A stretch of DNA of 64,000 nucleotides, taken from positions 62,001-126,000 of the forward strand of contig NW_027488951.1 of assembly GCF_050948215.1 (NCBI RefSeq), given 5' to 3'. Below the pieces are notes generated by a model that was given only the letters and a program-made list of their open reading frames with translations, made no database searches and was not told the DNA's origin. Below are positions 14,128 to 26,428 of the stretch, one piece after another. Positions within the stretch are counted from its first letter, which is position 1; each line of letters starts with the position of its first letter. A program made the translations under genes and the position numbers. Source of the stretch: Halictus rubicundus. Lineage: Eukaryota; Arthropoda; Insecta; Hymenoptera; Halictidae.

Positions 14128-16542
14128 TCCTATCCTCTATCCTATCGCATCCTCTATCCTATCCAATCCTCCATCCTATCCTATCCTCTATCCTATAATA
14201 TCATCTATCCTATCCTATTCTCTATCTTATCCTATATTCTATCCTATCCTATCCTCAATTCTTTCCTATGCTCTATCATCTGCTCTATCCTCTCCTATCC
14301 TCAATCCTATCCTATCCTCTATCCGATCCTATACTCTATCCTATCCAATAAAATATATCCTATCCTCTATCCTATCCTATCTTCCATCCTATCCTAGCCT
14401 CTATCCTATAATAGCATCTATCCTATCCTATCCTCTATCCTATCCTATCCTCTATCGTCTCCTAGCCTCAATGCTATCCAATCCCCTATGTTATCCTCTA
14501 TCCTATCCTATCCTCTATAATATCCTCTCCTCTATCCTATCCTATCCTCTGTCCTATAATATACTCTATCCAATCCTATCCTCTATCCTAACCTATCCTC
14601 TATCCTATCCTATCCTCTATCCTGTCCTATCCTCCATCCTATCCTATCCTCTATCCTATAACATCATCTATCCTATCCTATTCTCTATCCTATCCTATAT
14701 TCTATCCTATCCTATCCTCAATTCTTGCCTATGCTGTATCATCTGCTCTATCCTCTCCTATCCTCAATCCTATCCTATCCTCTATCCGATCCTATCCTCT
14801 ATCCTATCCAATCCTATATCCTATCCTCTATCCTATCCTATCCTCCATCCTATCCTATCCTCTATCCTATAATATCATCTATCCTATCCTATATTCTATC
14901 CTATCCTATCCTCTATCGTCTCCTATCCCCTATGCTATCATATCCTCTATCCTATCCTATCCTCTATCCTATCCTATCCTCTATCCTATCCAATCCTCTA
15001 TCCTCTATCCTATCCTATTCTCTATCCTATCCTCTATCGTATCCTATCCTCTATCGTATCCTATCCTCTATCCTATCCTATCCTCTATCCTATCCTATCC
15101 TCTATCCTATCCTATCCTCTATCCTATCGTATCCTCTATCCTATCCTATCCTCTATCCTATCCTATCCTCTATCCTATCCTATCCTCTATCCTATCCTAT
15201 CCTCTATAATATCGTATCCTCTATCATATCCTATCCTCTTTCCTATAATATCATCTATCCTATCCTATCCTCTATTCTATCCTATCCTCTATCCTAACCT
15301 ATCCTCTATCCTATCTTATCATCAATCCTATCCTATCCTCCATCCTATGCTATCCTCTATCCTATAATATCATCTATCCTATCCTATCCTCTATCCTATC
15401 CTATCCTCTATCCTATCCTATCCTCTATCCTATCCTATCCTATCCTCTATCCTATCCTATCCTCTATCCTATCCTCTCCTCTATCCTATCCTATCCTCTA
15501 TCCTATCCTATCCTCTATCCTATCCTATGCTCTATAATATCGTATCCTCTATAATATCGTATCCTGTATCCTATCCTGTTCTTTTTCCTATCCTATCCTC
15601 AATCCTATCCTATCCTCTATGATATCGTATCCTCTATAATATCGTATCCTGTATCCTATCTTGTCCTCTTTCCTATCCTATCCTTAATCATATCCTATCC
15701 TCTGTCCTATCGCATCCTCTATCCTATCCAATCCTCTATACTCTCCTCTATCCTATCCTCTATCCTATCCTATCCTCCATCCTATCCTATCCTCTATCCT
15801 ATAATATCATGTATCCTATCCTATTCTCTATCCTATCCTATATTCTATCCTATCCTATCCCCAATTCTTTCCTATGCTCAACCATCTGCTCTATCCTCTC
15901 CTATCCTCAATCCTATCCTATCCTCTATCCGATCCTATCCTCTATCCTATCCAATCCTATATCCTATCCTCTATCCTATCCTATCCTTCATCCTATCCTA
16001 TCCTCTATCCTATAATATCATCTATCCTATCCTATCCTCTATCCTATCCTATCCTCTATCGTCTCCTATCCTCTATGCTATCCAATCCCCTATGTTATCC
16101 TCTATCCTATCCAATCCTCTATAATATCCTATACTCTATCCTATCCTATCCTCTATAATATCCTATCCTCTATCCTACCCTATCCTCTGTCCTATCCTAT
16201 CCTCTATCCTATCCTATCTTCTATCCTATCCTATCCTCTATCCTATCCTCTGTCCTATCCTATCCTCTATCCTATCCTATCCTCTATCCTATCCTATCCT
16301 CTATCCTATCCTATCCTCTATCCTATCCTATCCTCTATCCTATCCTATCCGCCTATAATATCGTATCCTCTATCATAACCTATCCTCTTTCCTATAATAT
16401 CATCTATCCTATCCTATCCTCTATCCTATCCTATCCTCTATCGTCTCCTATCCTCTATGCTATCCAATCCCCTATGTTATCCTCTATCCTATCCTATCCT
16501 CTATAATATCCTATCCTCTATCCTATCCTATCCTCTATCCTA
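14128..16542 (+). repeat. 2.41 kb higher-order repeat, unit 1
   Basis: Landmarks CGCATCC (14,146), ATGCTCTATCATC (14,268) and GCCTATGCTGTATC (14,725) recur 2,413-2,415 bp later at 16,561, 16,683 and 17,138. The unit carries markers seen only in this HOR: CCTAGCC, ATAATAGCATC, TATAACATC and CAATTCTTGCC. It also contains ATCCAATAAAATATATCC near 14,341, a 2-bp insertion relative to unit 2 that explains the change of offset from 2,415 to 2,413. The part from ~16,220 to 16,542 has no counterpart at the end of unit 2. Confidence 0.82.
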
Positions 16543-18990
16543 TCCTATCCTCTATCCTATCGCATCCTCTATCCTATCCAATCCTCCATCCTATCCTATC
16601 CTCTATCCTATAATATCATCTATCCTATCCTATTCTCTATCTTATCCTATATTCTATCCTATCCTATCCTCAATTCTTTCCTATGCTCTATCATCTGCTC
16701 TATCCTCTCCTATCCTCAATCCTATCCTATCCTCTATCCGATCCTATACTCCATCCTATCCAATCCTATATCCTATCCTCTATCCTATCCTATCTTCCAT
16801 CCTATCCTAGCCTCTATCCTATAATAGCATCTATCCTATCCTATCCTCTATCCTATCCTATCCTCTATCGTCTCCTAGCCTCAATGCTATCGAATCCCCT
16901 ATGTTATCCTCTATCCTATCCTATCCTCTATAATATCCTCTCCTCTATCCTATCCTATCCTCTGTCCTATAATATACTCTATCCAATCCTATCCTCTATC
17001 CTAACCTATCCTCTATCCTATCCTATCCTCTATCCTGTCCTATCCTCCATCCTATCCTATCCTCTATCCTATAACATCATCTATCCTATCCTATTCTCTA
17101 TCCTATCCTATATTCTATCCTATCCTATCCTCAATTCTTGCCTATGCTGTATCATCTGCTCTATCCTCTCCTATCCTCAATCCTATCCTATCCTCTATCC
17201 GATCCTATCCTCTATCCTATCCAATCCTATATCCTATCCTCTATCCTATCCTATCCTCCATCCTATCCTATCCTCTATCCTATAATATCATCTATCCTAT
17301 CCTATATTCTTTCCTATCCTATCCTCTATCGTCTCCTATCCCCTATGCTATCATGTCCTCTATCCTATCCTATCCTCTATCCTATCCTATCCTCTATCCT
17401 ATCCAATCCTCTATCCTCTATCCTATCCTATTCTCTATCCTATCCTCTATCGTATCCTATCCTCTATCGTATCCTATCCTCTATCCTATCCTATCCTCTA
17501 TCCTATCCTATCCTCTATCCTATCCTATCCTCTATCCTATCGTATCCTCTATCCTATCCTATCCTCTATCCTATCCTATCCTCTATCCTATCCTATCCTC
17601 TATCCTATCCTATCCTCTATAATATCGTATCCTCTATCATATCCTATCCTCTTTCCTATAATATCATCTATCCTATCCTATCCTCTATTCTATCCTATCC
17701 TCTATCCTAACCTATCCTCTATCCTATCTTATCATCAATCCTATCCTATCCTCCATCCTATGCTATCCTCTATCCTATAATATCATCTATCCTATCCTAT
17801 CCTCTATCCTATCCTATCCTCTATCCTATCCTATCCTCTATCCTATCCTATCCTCTATCCTATCCTATCCTATCCTCTATCCTATCCTATCCTCTATCCT
17901 ATCCTATCCTCTATCCTATCCTATCCTCTATCCTATCCTATCCTCTATCCTATCCTATCCTCTATCCTATCCTATCCTCTATCCTATCCTATGCTCTATA
18001 ATATCGTATCCTCTATAATATCGTATCCTGTATCCTATCCTGTTCTTTTTCCTATCCTATCCTCAATCCTATCCTATCCTCTATGATATCGTATCCTCTA
18101 TAATATCGTATCCTGTATCCTATCTTGTCCTCTTTCCTATCCTATCCTTAATCATATCCTATCCTCTGTCCTATCGCATCCTCTATCCTATCCAATCCTC
18201 TATACTCTCCTCTATCCTATCCTCTATCCTATCCTATCCTCCATCCTATCCTATCCTCTATCCTATAATATCATGTATCCTATCCTATTCTCTATCCTAT
18301 CCTATATTCTATCCTATCCTATCCCCAATTCTTTCCTATGCTCAATCATCTGCTCTATCCTATCCTATCCTCAATCCTATCCTATCCTCTATGATATCGT
18401 ATCCTCTATAATATCGTATCCTGTATCCTATCTTGTCCTCTTTCCTATCCTATCCTTAATCATATCCTATCCTCTGTCCTATCGCATCCTCTATCCTATC
18501 CAATCCTCTATACTCTCCTCTATCCTATCCTCTATCCTATCCTATCCTCCATCCTATCCTATCCTCTATCCTATAATATCATGTATCCTATCCTATTCTC
18601 TATCCTATCCTATATTCTATCCTATCCTATCCCCAATTCTTTCCTATGCTCAATCATCTGCTCTATCCTCTCCTATCCTCAATCCTATCCTATCTTCTAT
18701 CCGATCCTATCCTCTATCCTATCCAATCCTATATCCTATCCTCTATCCTATCCTATCCTTCATCCTATCCTATCCTCTATCCTATAATATCATCTATCCT
18801 ATCCTATCCTCTATCCTATCCTATCCTCTATCGTCTCCTATCCTCTATGCTATCCAATCCCCTATGTTATCCTCTATCCTATCCAATCCTCTATAATATC
18901 CTATCCTCTATCCTATCCTATCCTCTATAATATCCTATCCTCTATCCTACCCTATCCTCTGTCCTATCCTATCCTCTATCCTATCCTATC
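16543..18990 (+). repeat. 2.41 kb higher-order repeat, unit 2, with an internal 308-bp duplication
   Basis: It matches unit 1 at 2,413-2,415 bp to ~17,710. The offset then rises to 2,464 (three extra 17-mers in the homogeneous run around 17,800-17,990), and to 2,772 after the 308-bp internal duplication. It ends near 18,990, where unit 1 reads TCTTCT and this copy reads TCCTCTATCATATCC. Confidence 0.8.
18081..18696 (+). repeat. 308-bp tandem duplication inside the 2.41 kb HOR
   Basis: The rare unit CTATGATATCGTATCCT starts at 18,081 and again at 18,389. The following markers repeat at the same 308-bp step: TCTTGTCCTCTTTCC, CCTTAATCATATCC, CGCATCC, CTATACTCTCC and ATCATGTATCC. Unit 1 of the 2.41 kb HOR has only one copy of this segment, so the duplication arose after the HOR duplicated. 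Because copy 2 also has it (35,813-36,428), it predates the 17 kb duplication. Confidence 0.88.
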
Positions 18991-20190
18991 CTCTATCATA
19001 TCCTATCCTCTATCCTATCCTATCCTCTATCCTATCCTATCCTCTTTCCTATCCTATCCTCAATCCTATCCTATCCTCTATCCTATCGTATCCTCTATCC
19101 TATCCAATCCTCTATCGTATCCTATCCTCTATCCTATCCAATCCTCTATCCTATCCTATCCTCTATCCTATCCTATCCTCTATCCTATCCTATCCTCTAT
19201 CCTATCCAATCCCCTATGTTATCCTCTATCCTATCCTATCCTCTATCCTATGCTATCCTCTATCCTATCATATCCTCTATCCTATCCTATCCTCTATCCT
19301 ATCCTGTCCTCTTTCCTATCCTATCCTCAACCCTATCCTATCCTCAATTCTATCATATACTCAATCCTATCCTATCCGCTATCCTATCCTATCCTCTATC
19401 CTATAATATCAACTATCCTATCCTATCCTCCATCCTATCCTATCCTCTATCCTATAATATCATCTATCATATCCTATTCTCTATCCTATCCTATATTCTA
19501 TCCTATCCTATCCTCAATTCTTTCCTATGCTGTATCATCTGCTCTATATTGTCCTATCCTCTATCCTATCCTCTATCCTATCCTCTATCCTATCCTCTAT
19601 GCTATCCTCTATCCTATTCTCTATCCTATCCTGCTCTATCCTATCCTATCCTCTATCTTATCCTATCCTCTATCCTATCTTATCCTCTATCCTATCCTAT
19701 CCTCCATCCTATCCTATCCTCTATCCTATAATATCATGTATCCTATCCTATTCTCTATCCTTTCCTATATTCTATCCTATCCTATCCTCAATTCTTTCCT
19801 ATGCTCTATCATCTGCTCTATCCTCTCCTATCCTCAATCCTATCCTATCCTCTATCCGATCCTATCCTCTATCCTATCCAATCCTATATCCTATCCTCTA
19901 TCCTATCCTATCCTCCATCCTATCCTATCCTCTATCCTATAATATCATCTATCCTATTCTATCCTCTATCCTATCCTATCCTCTATCGTCTCCTATCCTC
20001 TATGCTATCCAATCCCCTATGTTATCCTCTATCCTATCCAATCCCCTATGTTATCCTCTATCCTATCCAATCCTCTAAAATATCCTATCCTCTATCCTAT
20101 CCTATCCTCTATAATATCCTATCCCCTATCGTATCCTATCCCCTATCGTATCCTATCCTCGGTCCTATCCTATCCTCTATCCTATCCTAT
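18991..20190 (+). repeat. Terminal piece of copy 1
   Basis: This stretch shows markers TATGCTATCCTCTATCCTATCATATCC, ATCAACTATCC, TGCTGTATCATCTGC followed by ATATTGTCC, a run of 12-bp units at ~19,555-19,630, and finally CTAAAATATCC, two CCCCTATCGTATCC units and TCGGTCC (20,159). The same piece ends copy 2 at 36,723-37,922. It contains no gene. Confidence 0.8.
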
Positions 20191-20569
20191 AATATCCTCT
20201 ATCCTATCCAATCCTCTATCCTATCCTCTATCCTATCCTCTATCCTATCCTCTATCCTATCCTGCTCTATCCTATCCTATCCTCTATCCTATCCTGCTCT
20301 ATCCTATCCTACCCTCTATCCTATCCTATCCTCTATCCTATCTTATCCTCTATCCTATCCTATCCTCCATCCTATCCTATCCTCTATCCTATAATATCAT
20401 CTATCCTATCCTATTCTCTATCCTATCCTATATTCTATCCTATCCTATCCTCAATTCTTTCCTATGCTCTATCATCTGCTCTATCCTCTCCTATCCTCAA
20501 TCCTATCCTATCCTCTATCCGATCATATCCTCTATCCTATCCAATCCTATATCCTATCCTCTATCCTAT

Positions 20570-21863
20570 CCTATCCTCCATCCTATCCTATCCTGTATCC
20601 TATAATATCATCTATCCTATCGTATCCTCTATCCTATCCTATCCTCTATCCTATCCTCTATTCTATCCTGCTCTATCCTATCCTATCCTCTATCCTATCC
20701 TATCCTCTATCCTATCTTATCCTCTATCCTCTCCTACCCTCAATCCTATCCTATCCTCAACCCTATCCTATCCTCAATTCTATCGTATACTCCATACTAT
20801 CCTATCCGCTATCCTATCCTATCGTCTATCCTATAATATCCTCTATCCTATCCAATCCTCTATCCTATCCTCTATACTATCCTCTATTCTATCCTATCCT
20901 CTATCCGTATCCTATCCTCTGTCCTATCCTATCCTCTATCCTATCCTATCCTCTATCCTATCCTATCCTCTATAATATCGTATCCTGTATCCTATCCTGT
21001 CGTCTTTACTATCCTATCCTCAATCCTTTCCTATCCTCTATCCTACGGTATCCTCTATCCTATCCAATCCTCTATCATATCCTATCCTCTATCCTATCCT
21101 ATCCTCTATCCTATCCTATCCTATATCCTATCCTATCCTCTATCCTATCCTATCCTCTATCCTATCCTATCCTCGATCCTATCCTATCCTCTATCCTATC
21201 CTATCCTCTATCCTATCCTATCCTCCATCCTATCCTATCCTGTATCCTATAATATCATCTATCCTATCGTATCCTCTATCCTATCCTATCCTCTATCCTA
21301 TCCTCTATTCTATCCTGCTCTATCCTATCCTATCCTCTATCCTATCCTATCCTCTATCCTATCTTATCCTCTATCCTCTCCTACCCTCAATCCTATCCTA
21401 TCCTCAACCCTATCCTATCCTCAATTCTATCGTATACTCCATACTATCCTATCCGCTATCCTATCCTATCGTCTATCCTATAATATCCTCTATCCTATCC
21501 AATCCTCTATCCTATCCTCTATACTATCCTCTATTCTATCCTATCCTCTATCCGTATCCTATCCTCTGTCCTATCCTATCCTCTATCCTATCCTATCCTC
21601 TATCCTATCCTATCCTCTATAATATCGTATCCTGTATCCTATCCTGTCGTCTTTACTATCCTATCCTCAATCCTTTCCTATCCTCTATCCTACGGTATCC
21701 TCTATCCTATCCAATCCTCTATCATATCCTATCCTCTATCCTATCCTATCCTCTATCCTATCCTATCCTATATCCTATCCTATCCTCTATCCTATCCTAT
21801 CCTCTATCCTATCCTATCCTCGATCCTATCCTATCCTCTATCCTATCCTATCCTCTATCCTAT
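20570..21863 (+). repeat. 647-bp tandem duplication private to copy 2
   Basis: The marker TGTATCCTATAATATC occurs at 20,594 and 21,241, CGTCTTTACT at 21,001 and 21,648, and CTACGGTATCC near 21,043 and 21,690, all 647 bp apart. Copy 1 and the third copy at 45-46 kb carry each marker once (3,330; CTACGGT at 3,779 and 46,083). The edges are approximate, because both joins fall within canonical 17-mers. Confidence 0.9.
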
Positions 21864-24800
21864 CCTATTCTCTATAATATCGTATCCTCTATAATATCGT
21901 ATCCTGTATCCTATCCTGTAATCTTTCCTATCCTATCATCAATCCTATCCTATCCTCTATCGTCTCCTATCCTCTATCCTATCCAATCCCCTATGTTATC
22001 CTCTATCCTATCTTATCCTCTATCCTATCCTATCCTCAATCCTATCCCATCCTCTGTCCTATAATATCCTCTATCCTATCCAATCCTCTACCGTCTCCTA
22101 TCCTCTATCCTATCCAATCCCCTATGTTATCCTCTATCCTATCCTATCCTCTATAATATCCTATCCTCTATTCTATCCTATCCTCTATAATATCCTATCC
22201 TCTATCCTATCCTATCCTATCCTCTGTCCTATCCTATCCTCTATCCTATCCTATCTTCTATCCTATCCTATCCTCCATCCTATCCTATCCTCTATCCTAT
22301 AATATCATCTATCCTATCCTATCCTCTATCGTCTCCTATCCTCTATGCTATCCAATCCCCTATGGTATCCTCTATCCTATCCTATCCTCTATAATATCCT
22401 ATCCTCTATTCTATCCTATCCTCTATAATATCCTATCCTCTATCCTATCCTATCCTCTATCCTATCCTATCCTCTATCCTATCCTATCCTCTATCCTATC
22501 CTATCCTCTATCCTATCATTATCCTCTATCCTATCCTATCCTCTATCCTATCCTATCCTCTATAATATCGTATCCTCTATCATATCCTATCCTCTTTCCT
22601 ATAATATCATCTATCCTATCCTATCCTCTATCCTATCCTATCCTCTATCCTATCCTATCCTCTATCCTATCTTATTATCTATCCTATCCTATCCTCCATC
22701 CTATCCTATCCTCTATCCGATAATATCATCTATCCTATCGTATCCTCTATCCTATCCTATCCTCTATCCTATCCTATCCTCGATCCTATCCTATCCTCTA
22801 TCCTATCCTATCCTATCCTATCCTCTATCCTATCCTATCCTCTATCCTATCCTATCCTCTATCCTATCCAATCCTCTATCGTATCCTATCCTCTATCCTA
22901 TCCTATCCTCTATCCTATCCTATCCTGTGTCCTATCCTATCCTCTATCCTATCCTATCCCCTATCCTATCCTGTCCTCTTTCCTATCCTATCCTCAATCT
23001 TATCCTATCCTCTATCCTATCCTATCCTCTATCCTATCCTATCCTATATCCTATCCTATCCTCTATCCTATCCTATCCTCTATCCTATCCTATCCTCTAT
23101 CCTATCCTGTCCTCTTTCCTATCCTATCCTCAACCCTATCCTATCCTCAATTCTATCCTATACTCCATCCTATCCTATCCGCTATCCTATCCTATCCTCT
23201 ATCCTATAATATCCTCTATCCTATCCAATCCTCTATCCTATCCTCTATCCTATCCCCTATCCTATCCTCTATCCTATCCTGCTCTATCCTATCCTATCCT
23301 CTATCCTATCCTGCTCTATCCTATCCTACCCTCTATCCTATCCTATCCTCTATCCTATCTTATCCTCTATCCTATCCTATCCTCCATCCTATCCTATCCT
23401 CTATCCTATAATATCATCTATCCTATCCTATTCTCTATCCTATCCTATATTCTATCCTATCCTATCCTCAATTCTTTCCTATGCTCTATCATCTGCTCTA
23501 TCCTCTCCTATCCTCAATCCTATCCTATCCTCTATCCGATCCTATCCACTATCCTATCCAATCCTATATCCTATCCTCTATCCTATCCTATCCTCCATCC
23601 TATCCTATCCTCTATCCTATAATATCATCTATCCTATCGTATCCTCTATCCTATCCTATCCTCTATCGTCTCCTATCCTCTATGCTATCCAATCCACTAT
23701 GTTATCCTCTATCCTATCCTATCCTCCATAATATCCTATCCTCTATCCTATCCTATCCTCTATCCTAACCTATCCTCTATCCTATCCTATCCTCTATCCT
23801 ATCCTATCCTCTATCCTATCCTATCCTGTATCCCATCCTATCCTCTATCCTATCCTATCATCTATCCTATCCTATCCTCTATATTATCTTATCCTCTATC
23901 CTATCCTACCCTCTGTCCTATCCTATCCTGTATCCTATCCTATCCTCAACCCTATCCTATCCTCAATTCTATCGTATACTCCATACTATCCTATCCGCTA
24001 TCCTATCCTATCCTCTATCCTATCCTCTATACTATCCTCTATTCTATCCTATCCTCTATCCGTATCCTATCCTCTGTCCTATCCTATCCGCTATCCTATC
24101 CTATCCTCTATCCTGTCCTATCCTCTATCCTATCCTATCCTCTATAATATCGTATCCTGTATCCTATCCTGTCGTCTTTACTATCCTATCCTCAATCCTA
24201 TCCTATCCTCTATCGTCTCCTATCCTCTATGCTATCCAATCCCCTATGTTATCCTCTATCCTATCCTATCCTCTATAATATCCTTTCCTCTATCCTATCC
24301 TATCCTCTGTCCTATCCTATCCTCTATCCTATAATATCCTCTATCCTATCCTCTATCCTATCCTCTATCCTATCCTCTATCCTATCCTGCTCTATCCTAT
24401 CCTATCCTCTATCCTATCCTGCTCTATCCTATCCTACCCTCTATCCTATCCTATCCTCTATCCTATCTTATCCTCTATCCTATCCTATCCTCCATCCTAT
24501 CCTATCCTCTATCCTATAATATCATCTATCCTATCCTATTCTCTATCCTATCCTATATTCTATCCTATCCTATCCTCAATTCTTTCCTATGCTCTACCAT
24601 CTGCTCTATCCTCTCCTATCCTCAATCCTATCCTATCCTCTATCCGATCCTATCCTCTATCCTATCCAATCCTATATCCTATCCTCTATCCTATCCTATC
24701 CTCCATCCTATCCTATCCTCTATCCTATAATATCATCTATCCTATCGTATCCTCTATCCTATCCTATCCTCTATCGTCTCATATCCTCTATGCTATCCAA

Positions 24801-26428
24801 TCCACTATGTTATCCTCTATCCTATCCTATCCTCCATAATATCCTATCCTCTATCCTATCCTATCCTCTATCCTAACCTATCCTCTATCCTATCCTATCC
24901 TGTATCCCATCCTATCCTCTATCCTATCCTATCATCTATCCTATCCTATCCTATCAACTATCCTATCCTATCCTCTATCCTATCCTATCCTCTATCCTAT
25001 CCTATCCTCTATCCTATCCTATCCTCTGTCCTATCCTATCCTCTCTCCTATCCTATCCTCTATCCTATCCTATCCTCTATCCTATCCTATCCTCTATCCT
25101 ATCCTATCATCTATCCTATCCTATCCTCTATAATATCGTATCCTCTATAATATCGTATCCTGTATCCTATCCTGTCCTCTTTCCTATCCTATCCTCTATC
25201 CTATCCTATCCTCTATCCTATCCTATTCTCTATCCTATCCTATCCTCTATCCTATCCTATCCTCTCTCCTATCCTATCCTCTATCCTATAATATCATCTA
25301 TCCTATCCTATTCTCTATCCTATCCTATATTCTATCCTATCCTATCCTCAATTCTTTCCTATGCTCTATCATCTGCTCTATCCTCTCCTATCCTCAATCC
25401 TATCCTATCCTCTATCCGATCCTATCCTCTATCCTATCCAATCCTATATCCTATCCTCTATCCTATCCTATCGTCCATCCTATCCTATCCTCTATCCTAT
25501 AATATCATCTATCCTATCGTATCCTCTATCCTATCCTATCCTCTATCGTCTCCTATCCTCTATGCTATCCAATCCACTATGTTATCCTCTATCCTATCCT
25601 ATCCTCCATAATATCCTATCCTCTATCCTATCCTATCCTCTATCCTAACCTATCCTCTATCCTTTCCTATCCTCTATCCTATCCTATCCTCTATCCTATC
25701 CTATCCTGTATCCCATCCTATCCTCTATCCTATCCTATCATCTATCCTATCGTATCCTCTATATTATCTTATCCTCTATCCTATCCTATCCTCTGTCCTA
25801 TCCTATCCTGTATCCTATCCTATCCTCAACCCTATCCTATCCTCAATTCAATCGTATACTCCATACTATCCTATCCGCTATCCTATCCTATCGTCTATCC
25901 TATAATATCCTCTATCCTACCCAATCCTCTATCCTATCCTCTATACTATCCTCTATTCTATCCTATCCTCTATCCTATAATATCATCTATCCTATCCTAT
26001 TCTCTATCCTATCCTATATTCTATCCTATCCAATCCTCAATTCTTTCCTATGCTCTATCATCTGCTCTATCCTCTCCTATCCTCAATCCTATCCTATCCT
26101 CTATCCGATCCTATACTCTATCCTATCCAATCCTATATCCTATCCTCTATCCTATAATATCCTCTATCCTATCCAATCCTCTATCCTATCCTCTATCCTA
26201 TCCTCTATCCTATCCTCTATCCTATCCTGCTCTATCCTATCCTATCCTCTATCCTATCCTGCTCTATCCTATCCTACCCTCTATCCTATCCTATCCTCTA
26301 TCCTATCTTATCCTCTATCCTATCCTATCCTCCATCCTATCCTATCCTCTATCCTATAATATCATCTATCCTATCCTATTCTCTATCCTATCCTATATTC
26401 TATCCTATCCAATCCTCAATTCTTTCCT

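Larger units (their letters stand above)
2918..20190 (+). repeat. Copy 1 of a ~17.3 kb tandem segmental duplication
   Basis: Matching landmarks sit at a nearly constant distance in copy 2: 3,200 with 20,464 (17,264), 5,028 with 22,927 (17,899), 9,304 with 27,111 (17,807), 13,199 with 31,106 (17,907) and 19,216 with 36,948 (17,732). The few shifts are discrete indels. Order inside the copy: 1.14 kb HORs (to ~8.6 kb), the 612/432-bp domain (8.6-12.6 kb), a 1.14 kb type remnant (12.6-14.1 kb), the 2.41 kb HOR pair (14.1-19.0 kb) and a distinct end piece (19.0-20.2 kb). At ~20,190 the sequence passes from this end piece directly into sequence equal to position 2,927 onward. Confidence 0.9.

Noticed and set aside
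14341..14360. AATAAA as a polyadenylation signal
   Set aside because: It is a local variant of CCAATCCTATATCC inside the repeat with no transcript unit around it.
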